A DNA stretch of 64,000 bases from Acholoe squamosa (lineage: Eukaryota > Annelida > Polychaeta > Phyllodocida > Polynoidae). The stretch covers positions 20,253,174 to 20,317,173 of the forward strand of contig OX439042.1 of the NCBI GenBank assembly GCA_949317995.1, read 5' to 3'. Of this stretch, positions 37,101 through 52,100 are shown piece after piece. How positions within the stretch are numbered: the stretch's first letter is position 1; every line of letters begins with the position of its first letter. A program made the translations under genes and the position numbers. Below the pieces are notes generated by a model, which saw only the letters and a list, made by a program, of their open reading frames with translations, searched no databases and was not told where the DNA came from.

Positions 37101-40100
37101 CGCATGGACGTTATCGCAGCAGCTGATCCTCTGCTGGAACATTTTCTCCAACAGCATACATATGTGAAACAATTGCAGGAAACTCGTGGAAGTGGATCCA
37201 CAACTGATGAGAGGAAGTGTTCATAATTTCCTTCCTTGGGCAGGGTCGGGGTGGGGTGTTATTGGCAGTGCCCTTTAGGTTTTGTAAATGTATATATTTT
37301 TGGGAGCGACACCCCGGTTGCTAGGGACCTGGCAAAGGCAAATTATGTAGTAGAAAAAGTAACATTTTTGCTGTTTTGTTTTTTCTAATAATGGGATTAT
37401 AAAATAGTGCATCAAGTATGTGATGCAAATTTCTAATATCTTTCAGATTTTGTGATGCATTTTGCTGTGGGATGTTTAGATCCTTTCTGATAAGGATTTT
37501 AACACCTTTTCTAGTACATTTACTATTTAAAATAACCCTTCATGAAGATTCTTATCAGTAGGGAGGTGAGGCTGATAAGGGCCGCACTGATTGCTGTGAC
37601 GTCACTGCTGCTCCCTAGAATTAATATCCTCCTGCTCAACTAACGCCTAAAGTCAGTGTGTGGGGGGGATAACATTGTTTTATTCAAGTATTGTTACCTG
37701 TGTTATGGGAGTAAAAAAAAAGAAAGAGAAGAAATTTCAGGGTAGAACCTGAGGCATAAACAGATATATGGGGGCAAAAAACATGGAAAAAATGTAAAGA
37801 ATCCTGCTTGTCAAATTTGCATCAAGGTGTAATGCTACCTGAACACAACATCTGTATTCTAGGCTTCCACAGTAATGGTTTCATGATAGCTACAGCCTAT
37901 TTACCATGCTGTCTAATGAGAAAGCACATCCATATACACTTTGCATTAAAAATATATACGTATGGCTAGGCCAACTAACCAGTCCCTAGGTGAGTAATTT
38001 AAGAGTGGCAGACGATGTAGAAGTTACACTTTGTATACCCCGAGTTTTTCACATATACACACACATATGTATCTTTTTTCGAATCATGCATAAACAGAAT
38101 GAACCTGACAATAACATCCATCAGTTAGCAGTAAGGTAATGAGCATTAAAGCTATAGCGTAGGTTTGCAGTCTATGCTTTATATCTGGATTCTCTGTATG
38201 TCTTTTCTTTACCTTACGATGGCTTTATTTCTGTAGTTTATGCTTACATGTTTTGATGTATGCTATATTTTAGTATGAATGACACCTTTCACTTTTTCAT
38301 CCCACATTAGCAAAGCACGTACTGTATAAGAAATATGATCAGCCTTAAACTGAGCAGGAAGATATGGGAAAAAAATAGCGATAAGAATTCGATACTTAAT
38401 ATTGCTACTTGTGTACCCTGAATTTTGGTTAGTTTCAACCAAAAAGGACATTACTTCATACTTGTAAGAGAAGTGTAAACAAAATTCCAATGGCATAGAC
38501 CTATACGTGTATGAAATCACTCCCACCCTCTCGAAACAATGCGTGTAATATGTGATTGTGTTCCACTATATGTGCTATTTTTCACGCACGTAAAGTTGTA
38601 AATGTGATTGTGTTGATGCATGTAGCTTGTAATGAAATGTTCCAAAATCCCTACCCTTCGACCCAAAGCTTAAGTCAGTGCACCTATTTGCAAAAAAAGA
38701 TAATGTCAGCTCATGTATCTACCCTCAGTTACATCTGAAACCCCCTTTTACTATTTACTTTATAAAAGAAATATGAACTGTAATATTGAGGAAGTGAAGT
38801 GAACGATGATTCGGCGATGTTTGACAACAATCAGTAATGAGATAAAGTTAATATTTTTTTTTCTTTAGGCCACACCAAAAATATAAGTTGGTCTATGGAA
38901 TTGGGTTTCGAACTATTTTTTTTTTTTTTTGGGGGGGGGGGGGGGTTTGTCCAATGGATTCCTTGCTGGGAAAGTAAGGCACAAGCAATTTTCTTTTTTA
39001 TTTCAAAGAAAATTTTGCCAAACATAACAGAGAAAACTTGCAGAAAATGAGGCGAGCATAATCCGTAGACATGATTTTTTTTCAAAGAAAAAAAAACTTT
39101 GCTTTTCCGAAAATATGGACAGAGTGATCCGTAGACCAACTTATGTTTTAGGTGTGGCCTTAGTAGACGTTTCATTTGTCCTAATATATGCACGTTTTTT
39201 TGTTACCCCTCATATAGTTCAACGACTGAATAGTGCCCTTGCCCAGTATCAGGAAAAGTACCCTCCTTTGCATACGGTAAGAACCACCAACTAACCATAA
39301 TATCAAATTTGACTATGCATAGTTGTATATAGAGCCATGTCAAAGTTTATGTTGTGTATGAATTATGTCACGATAAACTCTTAAAGCCAAGGTCTAAAAA
39401 TAAGAATAACAAATCATACCAGTTTACAAAAAAAGTATCACTGAGCCTTTGATATAATCATTTCACATCAAACTCTGCAACATATGCATTTTTGTAATTG
39501 CTACAGGCTACGGAAAGTGCTGAACTGCCATGGCTAACCGACAAAAAGTAAGCTACCAGTATTCTATTTTACAAACATTTGTGTGCTTTTATTATATCTC
39601 TGACTGGTCACCAGTCGATTTGATACAGGACCAACATATCTGGTTAATTTTGAGTGCATTTCCACTTTTAGCTTGATGTCCCCGTTACTGGTTGAGTATG
39701 ATGCTAATCTACAGACACTGAGGGAACAAAACGAAAACTATCAGGTATGTCCTCAACATGGCTGTTACATGTACATCGATCAAGTTGTGTTAAGTAGTCT
39801 ATGAATTTTACATAAGTACACATGTGCCTTTCATATCTTCATTTCGTTAAGCTTTGTCATGTCAAGGAACGGGACGTAATGAAAAATGTCTTAAAGATAC
39901 ATCAGTTTCAAATGTTCAGATATATATTAGGCAAGTGTCCAATATGCTCACGATTTGATATATTATGTCATCGTTTTTATACCATTTTACTTTCTCCCCT
40001 TCCGCATTCAGTCTAGTCATCGGGAGCTACGATTACAAGTCGACAAACTTGTTGCTGAGAATAAAAGGTATTTGACCATATCAAAGTGATTTTTCAATGT

Positions 40101-43100
40101 ATTTCAAAAATGACACTGGACTATCAGAATCAGCAAATAATTTAAAAAAGCAATAATTAAACCACTCTTAGTATTTGGGCTTGCACATTTAGGCAAACAG
40201 TTAAGGGTAGATGTCTTTTCATGTCATGATGTGCCATCATGTTAAATTGGTTTGTTCATATGTACATAGATTGGCACGTGAGCTGAAATCTGCCGTAGAG
40301 ACACAAATGACGGACCTCCCCGTAGATACCGGAGGACAAACACTGGACGATGACCAGCTGGTCGCTAACCTCCAGGCGCAGCTCCAAATGGCCCTACAGG
40401 TGAGTTGTAGTGAAAATATCGCCCATAGCTTAGCTTGCTGACTGTAACTAGAGTATCCAATGAATCAACCCAGGGTTGTACATCAGCTCGCTCTTTGATC
40501 ACTGAAGTGGCCAAAACACAGATAGAAACCAAAACATTTATCATGGGTCTGGCCCATAACAAATTAAACAAGCCATAACTGGAATGTATTACATGTTCCA
40601 GGAGAAAGAGGGCTTCCCTAGCCCACTTAAAAGGGTCTATATCTCCTCTTCCTATCCCCTCAGATGTGTGCGGTGCACATACGCGTGGGTACCGACACTA
40701 CCCTCTGTGAAATTGTCTAATGTAGTTCTAGCTATGAGTGTGACCTTAGCTGTCGAAATGGCATTAAACATCTATTACTCACTCACTCGCTTCAGGAGAA
40801 AGACTCTGCCATGGAGATGTGGCAGGCAGCAGTACAGGAGGTAGATCGCCTGGAGCAGGAGACTAAGGTAGGTACACATAAACCTCCATGGTGAAGATAT
40901 ACTCCAGGGTACCAAGGGATTAAACAGTTGGCTGCCGAGTTATACAGCTTGTATCTTGTACACAGTGTACTTGTTTTATGTGCCAGCCTTTCGTGGTGGT
41001 GGGTCTATTGTATCGGATAACTGGCGTTTGGCTTTTCATCCAGTATTTCAATTGATATCCATGTGTTTATAACAAGTCTGTATAACCAGCCTTTGTCTTT
41101 GCACATACTTTCAAAATAGATATAATTTACACCACGGTCATAATGTTATACACGTAGTTTCGTTTTGAACATGCATGCACGTCCAAACCTTTAAATTCTT
41201 CAATGTCTTGCTGATAAATCATCTACCATCTAATATACTGTATTCTATAGTATAATTACACGTCATTCATGTTGTTAATGTAAACATACGATTTCTGTAA
41301 TGGAAGTTCAGGTTGCTTACTGGGTATTTTATTTTACAAATGAAAAACCATGGAAAGTTGGAACAGCCAGAAAATAAGGAACAGGTAAAAACAAAATGGA
41401 AAAATCAACATAGAAATTTCATGAACACAACTTTTGCGTCAGGAACACACATTTTCATTGACAACATTACACAATTTTAAGACCAAGCCAGCTTTAATTC
41501 ATTTCCTATTGTCTTTCACTGAAAATTTAAGGAGTGAAGGTATTTTCACATTTCTGATTTTGTCAGCAAAAGCTTATACATGAGAGAATGCTTCATTTTG
41601 TGTGTTCTCCATTTTCTGATCTCTTTGACTTCTAATCTTTTTTTTTTTTTTTTTTTTTAATTTCTGATTTCATTTGCACATTAATTGCCATAATTAGAAA
41701 TCCCCAGTCTGTTCCACCATTGAGCATTAGGCTAGTGAGCTGCTCACCCAGTCTGTTCTGACTTGTTGTGCACCCTGGTTCCCTGCTGGGCATGTTGGTA
41801 CACCTGATGTCACACCTGTTTAAGTCTCACCTGTCTCTTGTCTGTCACTGCGCCATGTGTTTCCTGTAGAACCAACACTTCAACCCGCGCCTTGAGACGC
41901 TGGAGGCACACACACATAAGGTAAGTCCGAGAGAGCGTGCCTAACAGGTGACCACCTAATTAAAGACCATGCAGGCCCAGCAGCATTGGTAATATTTGGA
42001 CTCATTAAAGTTGATTGCAAGATTTTTAGACAGCTGTGCGGGTAAAGAATAAATGATCTGTTTTCAATGTGACATGTTTGCACAGAGTGAGTGACGTTGG
42101 GTTGTCATGAAATTCGCTCATGTGAACAACCGTCAAGTGATGGTAGCATTATTGAATGATGAATACATGTACCGTAATTTCCCGCGTATAAGGCGCGTCT
42201 TATACGCAGGGTTTTAGTTCTCACTGGATCCACAAAGGGGACACCAACAGCTTTCTTTTAATATACTACCGGTACTCTCCCATAATATTACATAAGGGGG
42301 TCCTGGGGGGCCAACTACATAGCTTTTTAAATTTTGAAAATCCATTCAGTAGAAGAAAAGTTATGAATTTTTTTTCTACCATATTCTAAAACTCTAGGTG
42401 TTTCTTTTACATGGAATGCGTCTTACGGTAGTTAAGATAGCATCGTCTGCTCTGTAGATTTAACCTGGTGTCTACTCCACTTGCATGTGTACATTGCATT
42501 ATAAAAATTGACTCCTGATCAGTTTACTTAAGCTATAAATTCAACTTTTTCATATTCCAAATCTTGCACCATTTTGCTTAAAGCAACATGGACGGTTAAG
42601 CATTATAATTGCATGTGTTATGCTATGGCTATCGCAAAGAACGCTTATTAGACTAGTAGTGGGAGTAACGAGATTCTAAACTCTCTGGTAGGAGGGACGG
42701 TCTAAACTGAAGAATCCCATCATATTCTGTCAAAGAATGATCACTTCCTTATCAAGTGTAGATAATTGAGAATTCCTTACAATTGCCAGATTCGTAGTCA
42801 GTACAACAGGACCGTATCAGAGCTGACAACTGAGGTGAACGCCCTGCAGGAGGAGCTGAAGAAAGCCAAGAACGAACTTAAGGCCTCCAACATCCAGGTG
42901 ATGGACCTACGCCGCACCCTGGAGGAGATGAAGAACCAACTTATACGTAAGGTATGTGTCCATGCATCGAGTCAGTTTTAGGTATGTTCAGTAATAGCAG
43001 GGAAATTTGCACATTGGAACATTAGGGTCGTCTCTTTGCACTATCATTTATACATGTATCAGTTCATACACATGCTTGACCATTGAAGACCTATATGCTG

Positions 43101-46100
43101 TTTAGTTTCCCCGTAAAAGAAAAGATCAGTTGTGTACCTGTGCAGTTATCATGATTATTGGCAATAAAATGCTTATTGAATCATAATAAAAATGTGTTAC
43201 CAGGAGCAAGAAAAGAACTTCGTCCAGGGTCGTGGAGAACAAGCAGGCAGTAAAGTAGAAGGACTGAATAAGTCAGTGGCCGACCTTAACAGCAGGTTAG
43301 ATTATGCCGTTTTTTAATACTTAAGACAAAATTTCTAATGAAATCAAGACAGATTTACATATTCTGAGATGTCAAACGTAGATCTTAGCATTAAACTTCT
43401 TGGTATTGAGTACACCCGTACAATCGCTTTCCTTTCAGACTACAAGACACCGAGCTGCATTTGAGCAGCACAAAGAAAGAAAGGGCTTCACTGGAAGAGA
43501 AAATAATTGAACTACAAAAGAAAGGGTGAGCACCAACATTAATTATGAGACATATTTTGGTTAAATAGAAGTGAGATAGATGATAAGTTTAAAGCTGTAA
43601 TCGGGCCTATACAACTATCAACATCATACATGTAGTTTGATAGCGTTTCACTAAACTTAACCTAGTCTATTTCGGCATTGACTTATAAAGCAAACAGAGA
43701 ATTTTGGGCATTGTTAGTACACATGTACTGTCCATGTTTCAGTGCTGACCTGGAGCAGCGTGAGTATGAGGCGGTGCTACAGGTGAAGGAGTCGGTACAG
43801 ATGGTGGAGAACGCCATGTTGGAGAAAGACGAGGCGCTCGTCAGGGAGCGACAGGCCACGGAGGATGTAAGCCGCCTCCAGGACGCCATAGCCAAACTAC
43901 TTGACGAGGCTGGTGCTAGGACACGACAGGAGGTCAGTTTTGGTTTTTGTTATTTTCTGAGAAGTGAGTAGAAGCCCTACATCGTCTGTCCAGATTTGTT
44001 ACTTTCTGAGTATAGAATTTCTTTAACTTTTCGCTCCTATTTCACTTTATCTTAAAGATTATGCTAGTTAACGTTTTTTGCCCAGAAGTTCAAGATTTCA
44101 TTTCCCAAAAAGCATTGACAGGTGAAAATGTAGTGCTTTGCGGTATGAATGAATTAAAAACTATGATTTCTGTTGTAATGCCAGGTTGATGCAGTAAAGA
44201 AGCAGTGCAATGATAACATATCACGGCTGATGGAGGAGATTCACGCATTGGAGCTGGAGAACAGTGAGAAGCAGGCTCAGATAGATCGGTCTATCAGAGA
44301 GAAGCGGGCAGTGGAGTCAGAGCTAGAGAAGGTAAGGATTTAATCTGGAATCCGATGATCGTTACCTTTTAAAATAAATTTATGTTGATTTTACTAATTT
44401 ATTTTTATACCCAACATTTGATAGCATTTGATCCAATTGAATTGCACTCGTGTACATCTTTTGAAATGAGTAAGAAGAAAATAACAAAAAACAAAACACT
44501 CCATGAATATTTTGCATTTGATCAATTATCAGATCTACCAGGAAGGGTTGACACAAGGGACTAAGGAGAGTGGTACAATTGATGACCTTAACAGACGAGC
44601 GTGTCATGCTGAGCGGCTGAAGGATGAGGCCATGGTTAAAATAGACTCACTCAGTGGACAACTGCGGCGATTGGAAATCAAGTATGTACTCATCAACAGG
44701 CTATCCTGACTCTGTTTCAAAATCTTTTTCCTATATGATTGAATTTCCCCCCCCCCCCGAAATCTTATTGAAGTGTATTTCCATAGAAAAAAAAATCCAC
44801 ATTTCAGTGAGCACTTGCACTTTTCTTAGCCACTCGTTGTAAGTTTAACATATTATGGGGAGCCGTGCTATGCTTTATCGATGTCTGGCTATACAGAACG
44901 ACCCCCCATTCTTTACATAGGGGTTTGGCCAAAAAATTAAGACAAAGTTGGTGCTTAATAGCAGTCATGTGGAGGTAAATGCAGGAAATCAGATGGTAGT
45001 GTGGTAAAGTTTTACATTTTTTGTGTGTACAATTTCCAGAAATTTCTTTTAATTTGATGTGGAAAGTTTAGAAAAAGAGGTTTGTGAAAGCTGTCCACAT
45101 TGTTCATAGAGCTCTACAACTCTCAACTTTTTTTTTTATTAGAGACCTTCAGCAGCCACTGCGTAGGCCGTACACCGTAAGCGTAGCCGTACCTCCTGAG
45201 ATAAGCACGTTACGGGGATGGGGGTGTGGGAAAAGAGGTTCAGCAGATTTAGCTGATACCATGGAGTATTATCACTTGTGCCAACTGCCAAACCTTTAGG
45301 AGATGGACTTGTCAGTGGCAGCTTCAAGATTTATACCCTCCCCGAGTCATTTATTGCCAGGTGGGGGGGGGGGCTTGTTAGATAGGCCTATGGGGGGGGG
45401 GGGTCATTTTGAAAAAAATGCCCCTTGGTGGGGGGGGGGCAATTCCCACATGTATCTTATTTAGGGGGGAGCATTTTGCAAAATTAGTCTAAGGGACCAA
45501 AAATTCATCCCTGGTCATTCTTGTTAGTCAGTTGCTTTTTTTAAAAAAAAAAGAATTATTCATTTTGTGATTTTTGCAGGAAAACCCCAAAGACTACTCC
45601 AGAATGAATCCTAAAGAAAATTCACTCGGGGGGGGGGGGGGGTTGCTGTGGGTTGGATACTTGAGGGGGGCCTCCCATGGTCCAAAAATTTTTGACCCTG
45701 AAGAGGGGGGGGGCAAATTTTATTTCGCATATACATCCGTGCGCAAACCCACCAACCCTGTTGTTACAAAATGATCACTCCCTAACCTACATCTTAGTAG
45801 GATGGTATGTCGACAGATCTGGCTGCCAGGACATGGTGTTAAACATGAGGTCCCTGTGTGCAAATTTAACAAGCAATCATCATCAAACTTCACTGACATG
45901 TAGATAACATATCTATACATCAACTATAATTAGCATAGACATCTGGGATTTTAATTTGATATGATAAGATAGATAGGGGAATGTGCTAAGTTTAGGACGT
46001 ACGAATGGCCTTTCCCACGTTCAGGCCGCGCGTAACCACATCGCGTATCTAAGTAGGACAGGGTCACACAGCAGATAGCGATGACGTCAGCACATTGCGT

Positions 46101-49100
46101 CTACGTTTATGGCCTACGCGGCGACTGCTGAACCTCTCTATTAATGTAATCAGGGTCCTGGATGGGTGGGGGACTACTCAGTCATGCCTCAGTAGTTCTG
46201 CTTGGGCAGGAGTAGGGTCAGTGGCTTAGGTGACCAAAGGGGCTATCAAAATAAAGTGGTGGAAGGGGGGAAGGTCTTATCCAGCACCAATCTCAGATCG
46301 CAGTAAGAGTATTATGCTACAGGTGTAGATTGATGTTAAGATATCAGTAAAGCTGTATGTATAATATAGCAGGGTTCCCACACATCATGGAAAGTCATGG
46401 AATGTCATGGAATTAAAAGTTGTCAAGGAAAGTCATGGAATTTCTGAAACTTCTTCTTGAGTCATGGAAAGTCATGGAAAATAGGAAAAAATGAATATTT
46501 ATTGCAAAATCCATTGGAGTGGACTTTCTTGCACTTCAATTGCAAGAACTTTGCCGGGAGGTCAACCCCAATAATATCCAAATAAAGTTAAAAATGTCAA
46601 AAACTTCATGGAAAATTTTGATTTTTGTCATGGAAAGTCATGGAATTTGAGTCTAGGGACTTTGTGGGAACCCTGTATAGGGTTGGATTGATGTAATCCT
46701 GTTTTTTCCCACTTTCTCAGCTCTCTTGTTCAACGCCCCCTCTTACTGGTAACTGGTTACCATTTGAACTGCTCTCATTTAAATTGCTGTCTAGTTTTAT
46801 ATGTTTTGATGATTATGATTTGTAAGTGACTGATGTCCTTCCCTACAGACACACACAGGAGGGCAAGCAGAACCTAGCGGAGATAGAATCATTACGGCAA
46901 CGGTTAGAGAAACTGGGCTTGGAGTTTGAGGGAGCCAACAGTGACAGAGTACGCCTTATGGAGGAGGTGGATGAACTTAAGAAAAAGACACAGGCCCTTA
47001 CACAGGAGAGAGATGCAGGGGAACGCAAGTACAAGAAAGAAGTATGACTTTCATTACAATCAATTCAACTAGAAGAGAAATAGAAATGTTGAAATGAAGC
47101 AGGCTTATGTCCAGTAATTACAGACATTTGGAGAGCTGTTTTGAATATTGCCCTCAGTGTTTGCTTTGTCCGATGCCTCGGTAAAGACCTCCAATCTTCT
47201 GTTTTTGAAAGTTAGACGCCCATGGAATAGGATGAATGCTGTTAAATGTTCTTTAAAGACTTTGTTATACTCCAAAGTATATCAATCATATCTAACTTCA
47301 TGGGATTTCCACAGATTACACTGTTGGAGCGGGAAGGGAAGCGTAAAGCCACAGACTATGAGACGCGGCTACAGGCCGTGGAGGATGGACATCGACATGC
47401 CATGCTGGAGTTAAGACAACTACTCTCATCACAACAACGGATGAGTGCAAAGTAAGATAACCTTTGATAGAATCATATCAAGATTTTTTAGATTATTTTA
47501 TCATGACTTAAGAAACTTTCTGAAGTTAGCAGCCCTTGGTGCCGGGTAGTTTAATGCAACTTTTTAAAAGCATTATTGGAGATGCCCTTAGCATCTCCAT
47601 TGTATTCACATGGGAGGTCGATTGCACACCAAATCGGACAGTCCAATAACCCTTGAGTCGACCTGTGCAATAGTAAATTACCTTATTTGATAATTTCTGT
47701 TTAGAAATTTAGCCAAATTACAACTGCTTTATATTGCTTATATGGACACATTATTCATCTTAATTTTGAAAGTGTATACAAAGCTTCGTTTTACTATTTT
47801 GTCATATTTTGTTGGTTCATTTTGTTCTTATAAGACTAGTCGTAACAGGGTGATACTACCCTCCGCCCAGGCATGCACCAATTCAACCCACCCTCCCTAC
47901 TCAAACCTTGCCTATAGTTAAGTAATTATAGCCTGTACACAGCCTAGTCCGCATGCACTAATTCAACCCATCCTTCCCACTCAAACCACGCCTAGAATTA
48001 AGTAATTATAGTTGGTACACAGTCCAGTCCACATGCACCAATTCAACCCACCCTCCCCACTCAAACCTCGCCTATAATTAAGTAATTAGTAGCTATTAGT
48101 ACAGCGTTCAAGAACAGGGAGAAATCGCATACTGTAAGACTGTATATCAATTTGCAGGGACAGACTGATACCTACACATCGTCATAGTGCATTTAAGACA
48201 GGGGTAGCTATACTCTATAAAACAGGACCATGCTTGCCGCTATGAACTCCTGAAACATCATCATATAGGTATATGGGACTGCTAAGGTGTTAAGTTGCCT
48301 TAAAATATCGTCAAATTCCCTTCATGGCTGCATTTTGGAAGCTAACTTTCTTATGCTTGACCATAGGTGAAAATAAACATCACCATGATGATCGCCAGCT
48401 CGAGCTACCCTTTATCTATAGGTCACACTATGGGAAACTCCTATTATTAAGGGAGATACGATTTATTTAGTAAAACTGCCAGTTCTTGGACCTCTCTGCC
48501 AGTGCCTGGACTGGCGTCTGCCCCTGCGTCCCAAAAAGACCTTTATTTCGATCCATTCCTTCCTCGGACCTGCTCTTTTTCGCCGGTGACACTTAAAACA
48601 GATAGGTTTTGGCTGGAGGTAGCGCTACCACACCCTGGATAGTGCACAGGTGGACCGGCTGGGGCCGAAAAGGCTTCTAGTCAAAAAAATTATTTCGCTT
48701 ATTGTTTTTCGAAACCGATTTTTTAGGGGGGCATGTTTTTTAGGGGGACGAAACACCCCAGATTGATACCAAACATTCCATATCCGCGCATATTATTTGC
48801 ATAATTAGCATAATTATGCAGTATCTTGGTACTGTTCAATATAATATAGATATGTTCCATTGGTCCCTTATAGAATTCATATGCTTACAAGTATAAACTA
48901 CTGACTGCACCTAGTGACTAGTGGAATCTGAACAATAGAAAAGAAATACCCCTCCCCTACCTTCCTATAGCATCAAACAAGTTATTCAATGGAGGCAGCC
49001 ATTGCTTGATCACATGCTTAAACCTTTTAGATCCAAATGCTAGTTACCAGTGCATTATCACTGTTTATAAGCTTTACACATCAATACCTGCACCCACCCA

Positions 49101-52100
49101 GGGCACATGCCCAGTTTGCACTGAATGGATGTCTTTCCATTTCTCCATTCTCTGGTGTTTGATTGAAAATGTTGACGTCATTCTGTGTTTTAATTTGTGT
49201 TTTAATCTGTGTTTTTATGGTACATATATTGAGTTTAAGGCTATAACAGGTTAGTGTTAGTACTAAGGTATGATAGTAATTACTCACTATTTGTCAGCGG
49301 TTAATCAATATATGTTAGTAATTACTCACTATTTGTTAGCAATTAGTCAATACATGTCAGTATTTACTCACAATCTGTCAGCAAATAGTCAATATATAAC
49401 AGAGAAATAGCCATTGATTCAATTGTGCATCCTGCCTTGACTGGTATTTGTCAAGATATGTCAGTATCTATGGACTATTTGTCAGCAATTAGTTAATATA
49501 TGTTAGTAATTATTCACTATTTGTCAGCAATTAGTCAATACATGATAGTAGTTACTTACATTTTATCAGCATTTAGTCAATATATGTTAGTAATTGCTCA
49601 CTATTGACTAATATCTGACAAATTGTGAGTAATTACTGACATATATGGAGTAAGTGTCAGTAATTACTCACTATTTATCAGCAATTAGTCAATACATGTC
49701 AGTATTTACTCAGAATTCACCAGCAATTTTTCAATATATATTAGTAATTACTCACTATTTGTCAGCAAATAGTCAATATATATCAGTATTTACTTACAAT
49801 TTGTCAGCAATTAGGCAATATATGTCAGTATTTACTCACTTTGTCAGCAATTAGTCAATATACGTCAGTACTTAGTCACTCTATATCAGCAATTATCAAT
49901 GCATGTCAGTATTTACTCACAATCTGTCAGCAAATAGTCAATATATAACAGAGAAATAGCCATTGATTCAATTGTGCATCCTGCCTTGACTGGTATTTGT
50001 CAAGATATGTCAGTATCTATGGACTATTTGTCAGCAATTAGTTAATATATGTTAGTAATTATTCACTATTTGTTAGCAATTAGTCAATACATGATAGTAG
50101 TTACTTACATTTTATCAGCATTTAGTCAATATATGTTAGTAATTGCTCACTATTGACTAATATCTGACAAATTGTGAGTAATTACTGACATATATGGACT
50201 AAGTAATTACTCACTATTTATCAGCAATTAGTCAATACATTACATGTCAGTTTTTACTCAGAATTCACCAGCAATTATTCAATATATTTTAGTAATTACT
50301 CACTATTTGTCAGCAAATAGTCAATATATATCAGTATTTACTCACACTTTGTCAGCGATTAGTCAATATACGTCAGTACTTAGTCACTCTATATCAGCAA
50401 TTATCAATGCATGTCAGTATTTACTCACAATCTGTCAGCAAATAGTCAATAAATAACAGAGAAATAGCCATTGATTCAACTGTGCATCCTGCCTCGACTG
50501 GTATTTGTCAAGATATGTCAGTATCTATGGGCTATCTGTCAGCAATTAGTTAATGATAGTAGTTACTTACATTTTATCAGCATTTAGTCAATATATGTTA
50601 GTAATTGCTCACTATTGACTAATATCTGACAAATTGTGAGTAATTACTGACATATATGGACTAAGTGTCAGTAATTACTCACTATTTATCAGCAATTAGT
50701 CAATACATGTCATTATTTACTCACAATCTGTCAGCCAATAGTCAATGTATAACAGAGAAATAGCCATTGATTCAATTGTGCATCCTGCCTTGACTGGTAT
50801 TTGTCAAGATATGTCAGTATCTATGGACTATTTGTCAGCAATTAGTTAATATATGTTAGTAATTATTCACTATTTGTCAGCAATTAGTCAATACATGGTA
50901 GTAGTTACTTACATTTTATCAGCATTTAGTCAATATATGTTAGTAATTGCTCACTATTTATGAGCAATTAGTCTATATGTTAGTAATTGCTCACTATTTA
51001 TTAGCAATTAGTCTATATGTTAGTAATTGCTCACTATTTATTAGCAATTAGTCTATATGTTAGTAATTGCTCACTATTTGTCAGCAATCATTCAATATAT
51101 ATTAGTAATTACTCACAATTTGTCAGCAATTAGTCAATATATATCAGTATTTACTCACACTTTGTCAGCAATTAGTCAATATATGTCAGTACTTAGTCAC
51201 CAATTCAACTTGCGTTGAACTTACATTGTCAATTGACATTTGATATTTGACATTGAGGCATCTCCTTAGGACTGAGTCCTTCACCTGTGACATTTTATCT
51301 GAGTAGTCTTTAAAAAAGCTTTAATTCAATTTCTCCTCAGATGGAAAGAGGAGTGCCAGACAATAACTTCTAAGTTTGAAGCCAAGGTTAATGACCTAAG
51401 GAATGAGATAAGCCGGCACAAAAAGCGTAATGAAGAAGTGACAAAGTTACTGCGGGAGAGTCGTGATAAGACAATCCAGGCCGAACAGATGATCTCTGAG
51501 TACGCACGCAATATTAGACGTATGGAGGAGCGGGTCCGTGAGGCAGAGAGCCGTGCAGCTACTGCATCATTACAGGTTGGTGTCACTCCATCACATCTTT
51601 TAGCGTTTATTCAGCTATAACCAGAGTTTGAGTTCTACCCAGCGCGCATTCCCGAAACTGCCCTCATATGTGGCTCACAGAATTAACCCCAAGATTAACT
51701 TTTATATAAAGGTGTTATCTAATCATCTTTTCTATTTAGGAAAAATGAAAATAAATACCCTTTACTATTTAGGTATCACAACAAATGGCCCGGGCACGAG
51801 CGGGTTTAGCCAACAGTCAAACAGGTTTAATGGGATCTACCAAACTCACCAACGGGTAAGTATATAAAGATTTAGTTTCTTGTGAGAAAAACTGTGTTTA
51901 TAACAGAAAACAACACGACTGGCTTCTTAACACCGTTTGTACATAATATTTGGTATCATGGATACCAATGTAAATATTCCTCAGTGACGTTTTCCTTGTA
52001 TGATTATTGTTCTCATTACTTCCTTTGCCTGTATATACCTGTATATGATTTGTCCGTCTAAGCAAACTAATCAGAAAGATCAGAGTATTATGAAATGGAG

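Noticed and set aside
38831-39193. 120-codon minus-strand open frame
   Set aside because: It covers a Harbinger-like MITE and poly-Pro/poly-Lys from homopolymer runs.
40584-40844. 86-codon open frame reading into SCLT1 exon 7
   Set aside because: It reads through the inserted SINE from the duplicated upstream acceptor and is out of frame with SCLT1.
49654-50456. Open frames with Ser/Tyr/Gln repeats
   Set aside because: Translation of the 40-42 bp satellite.
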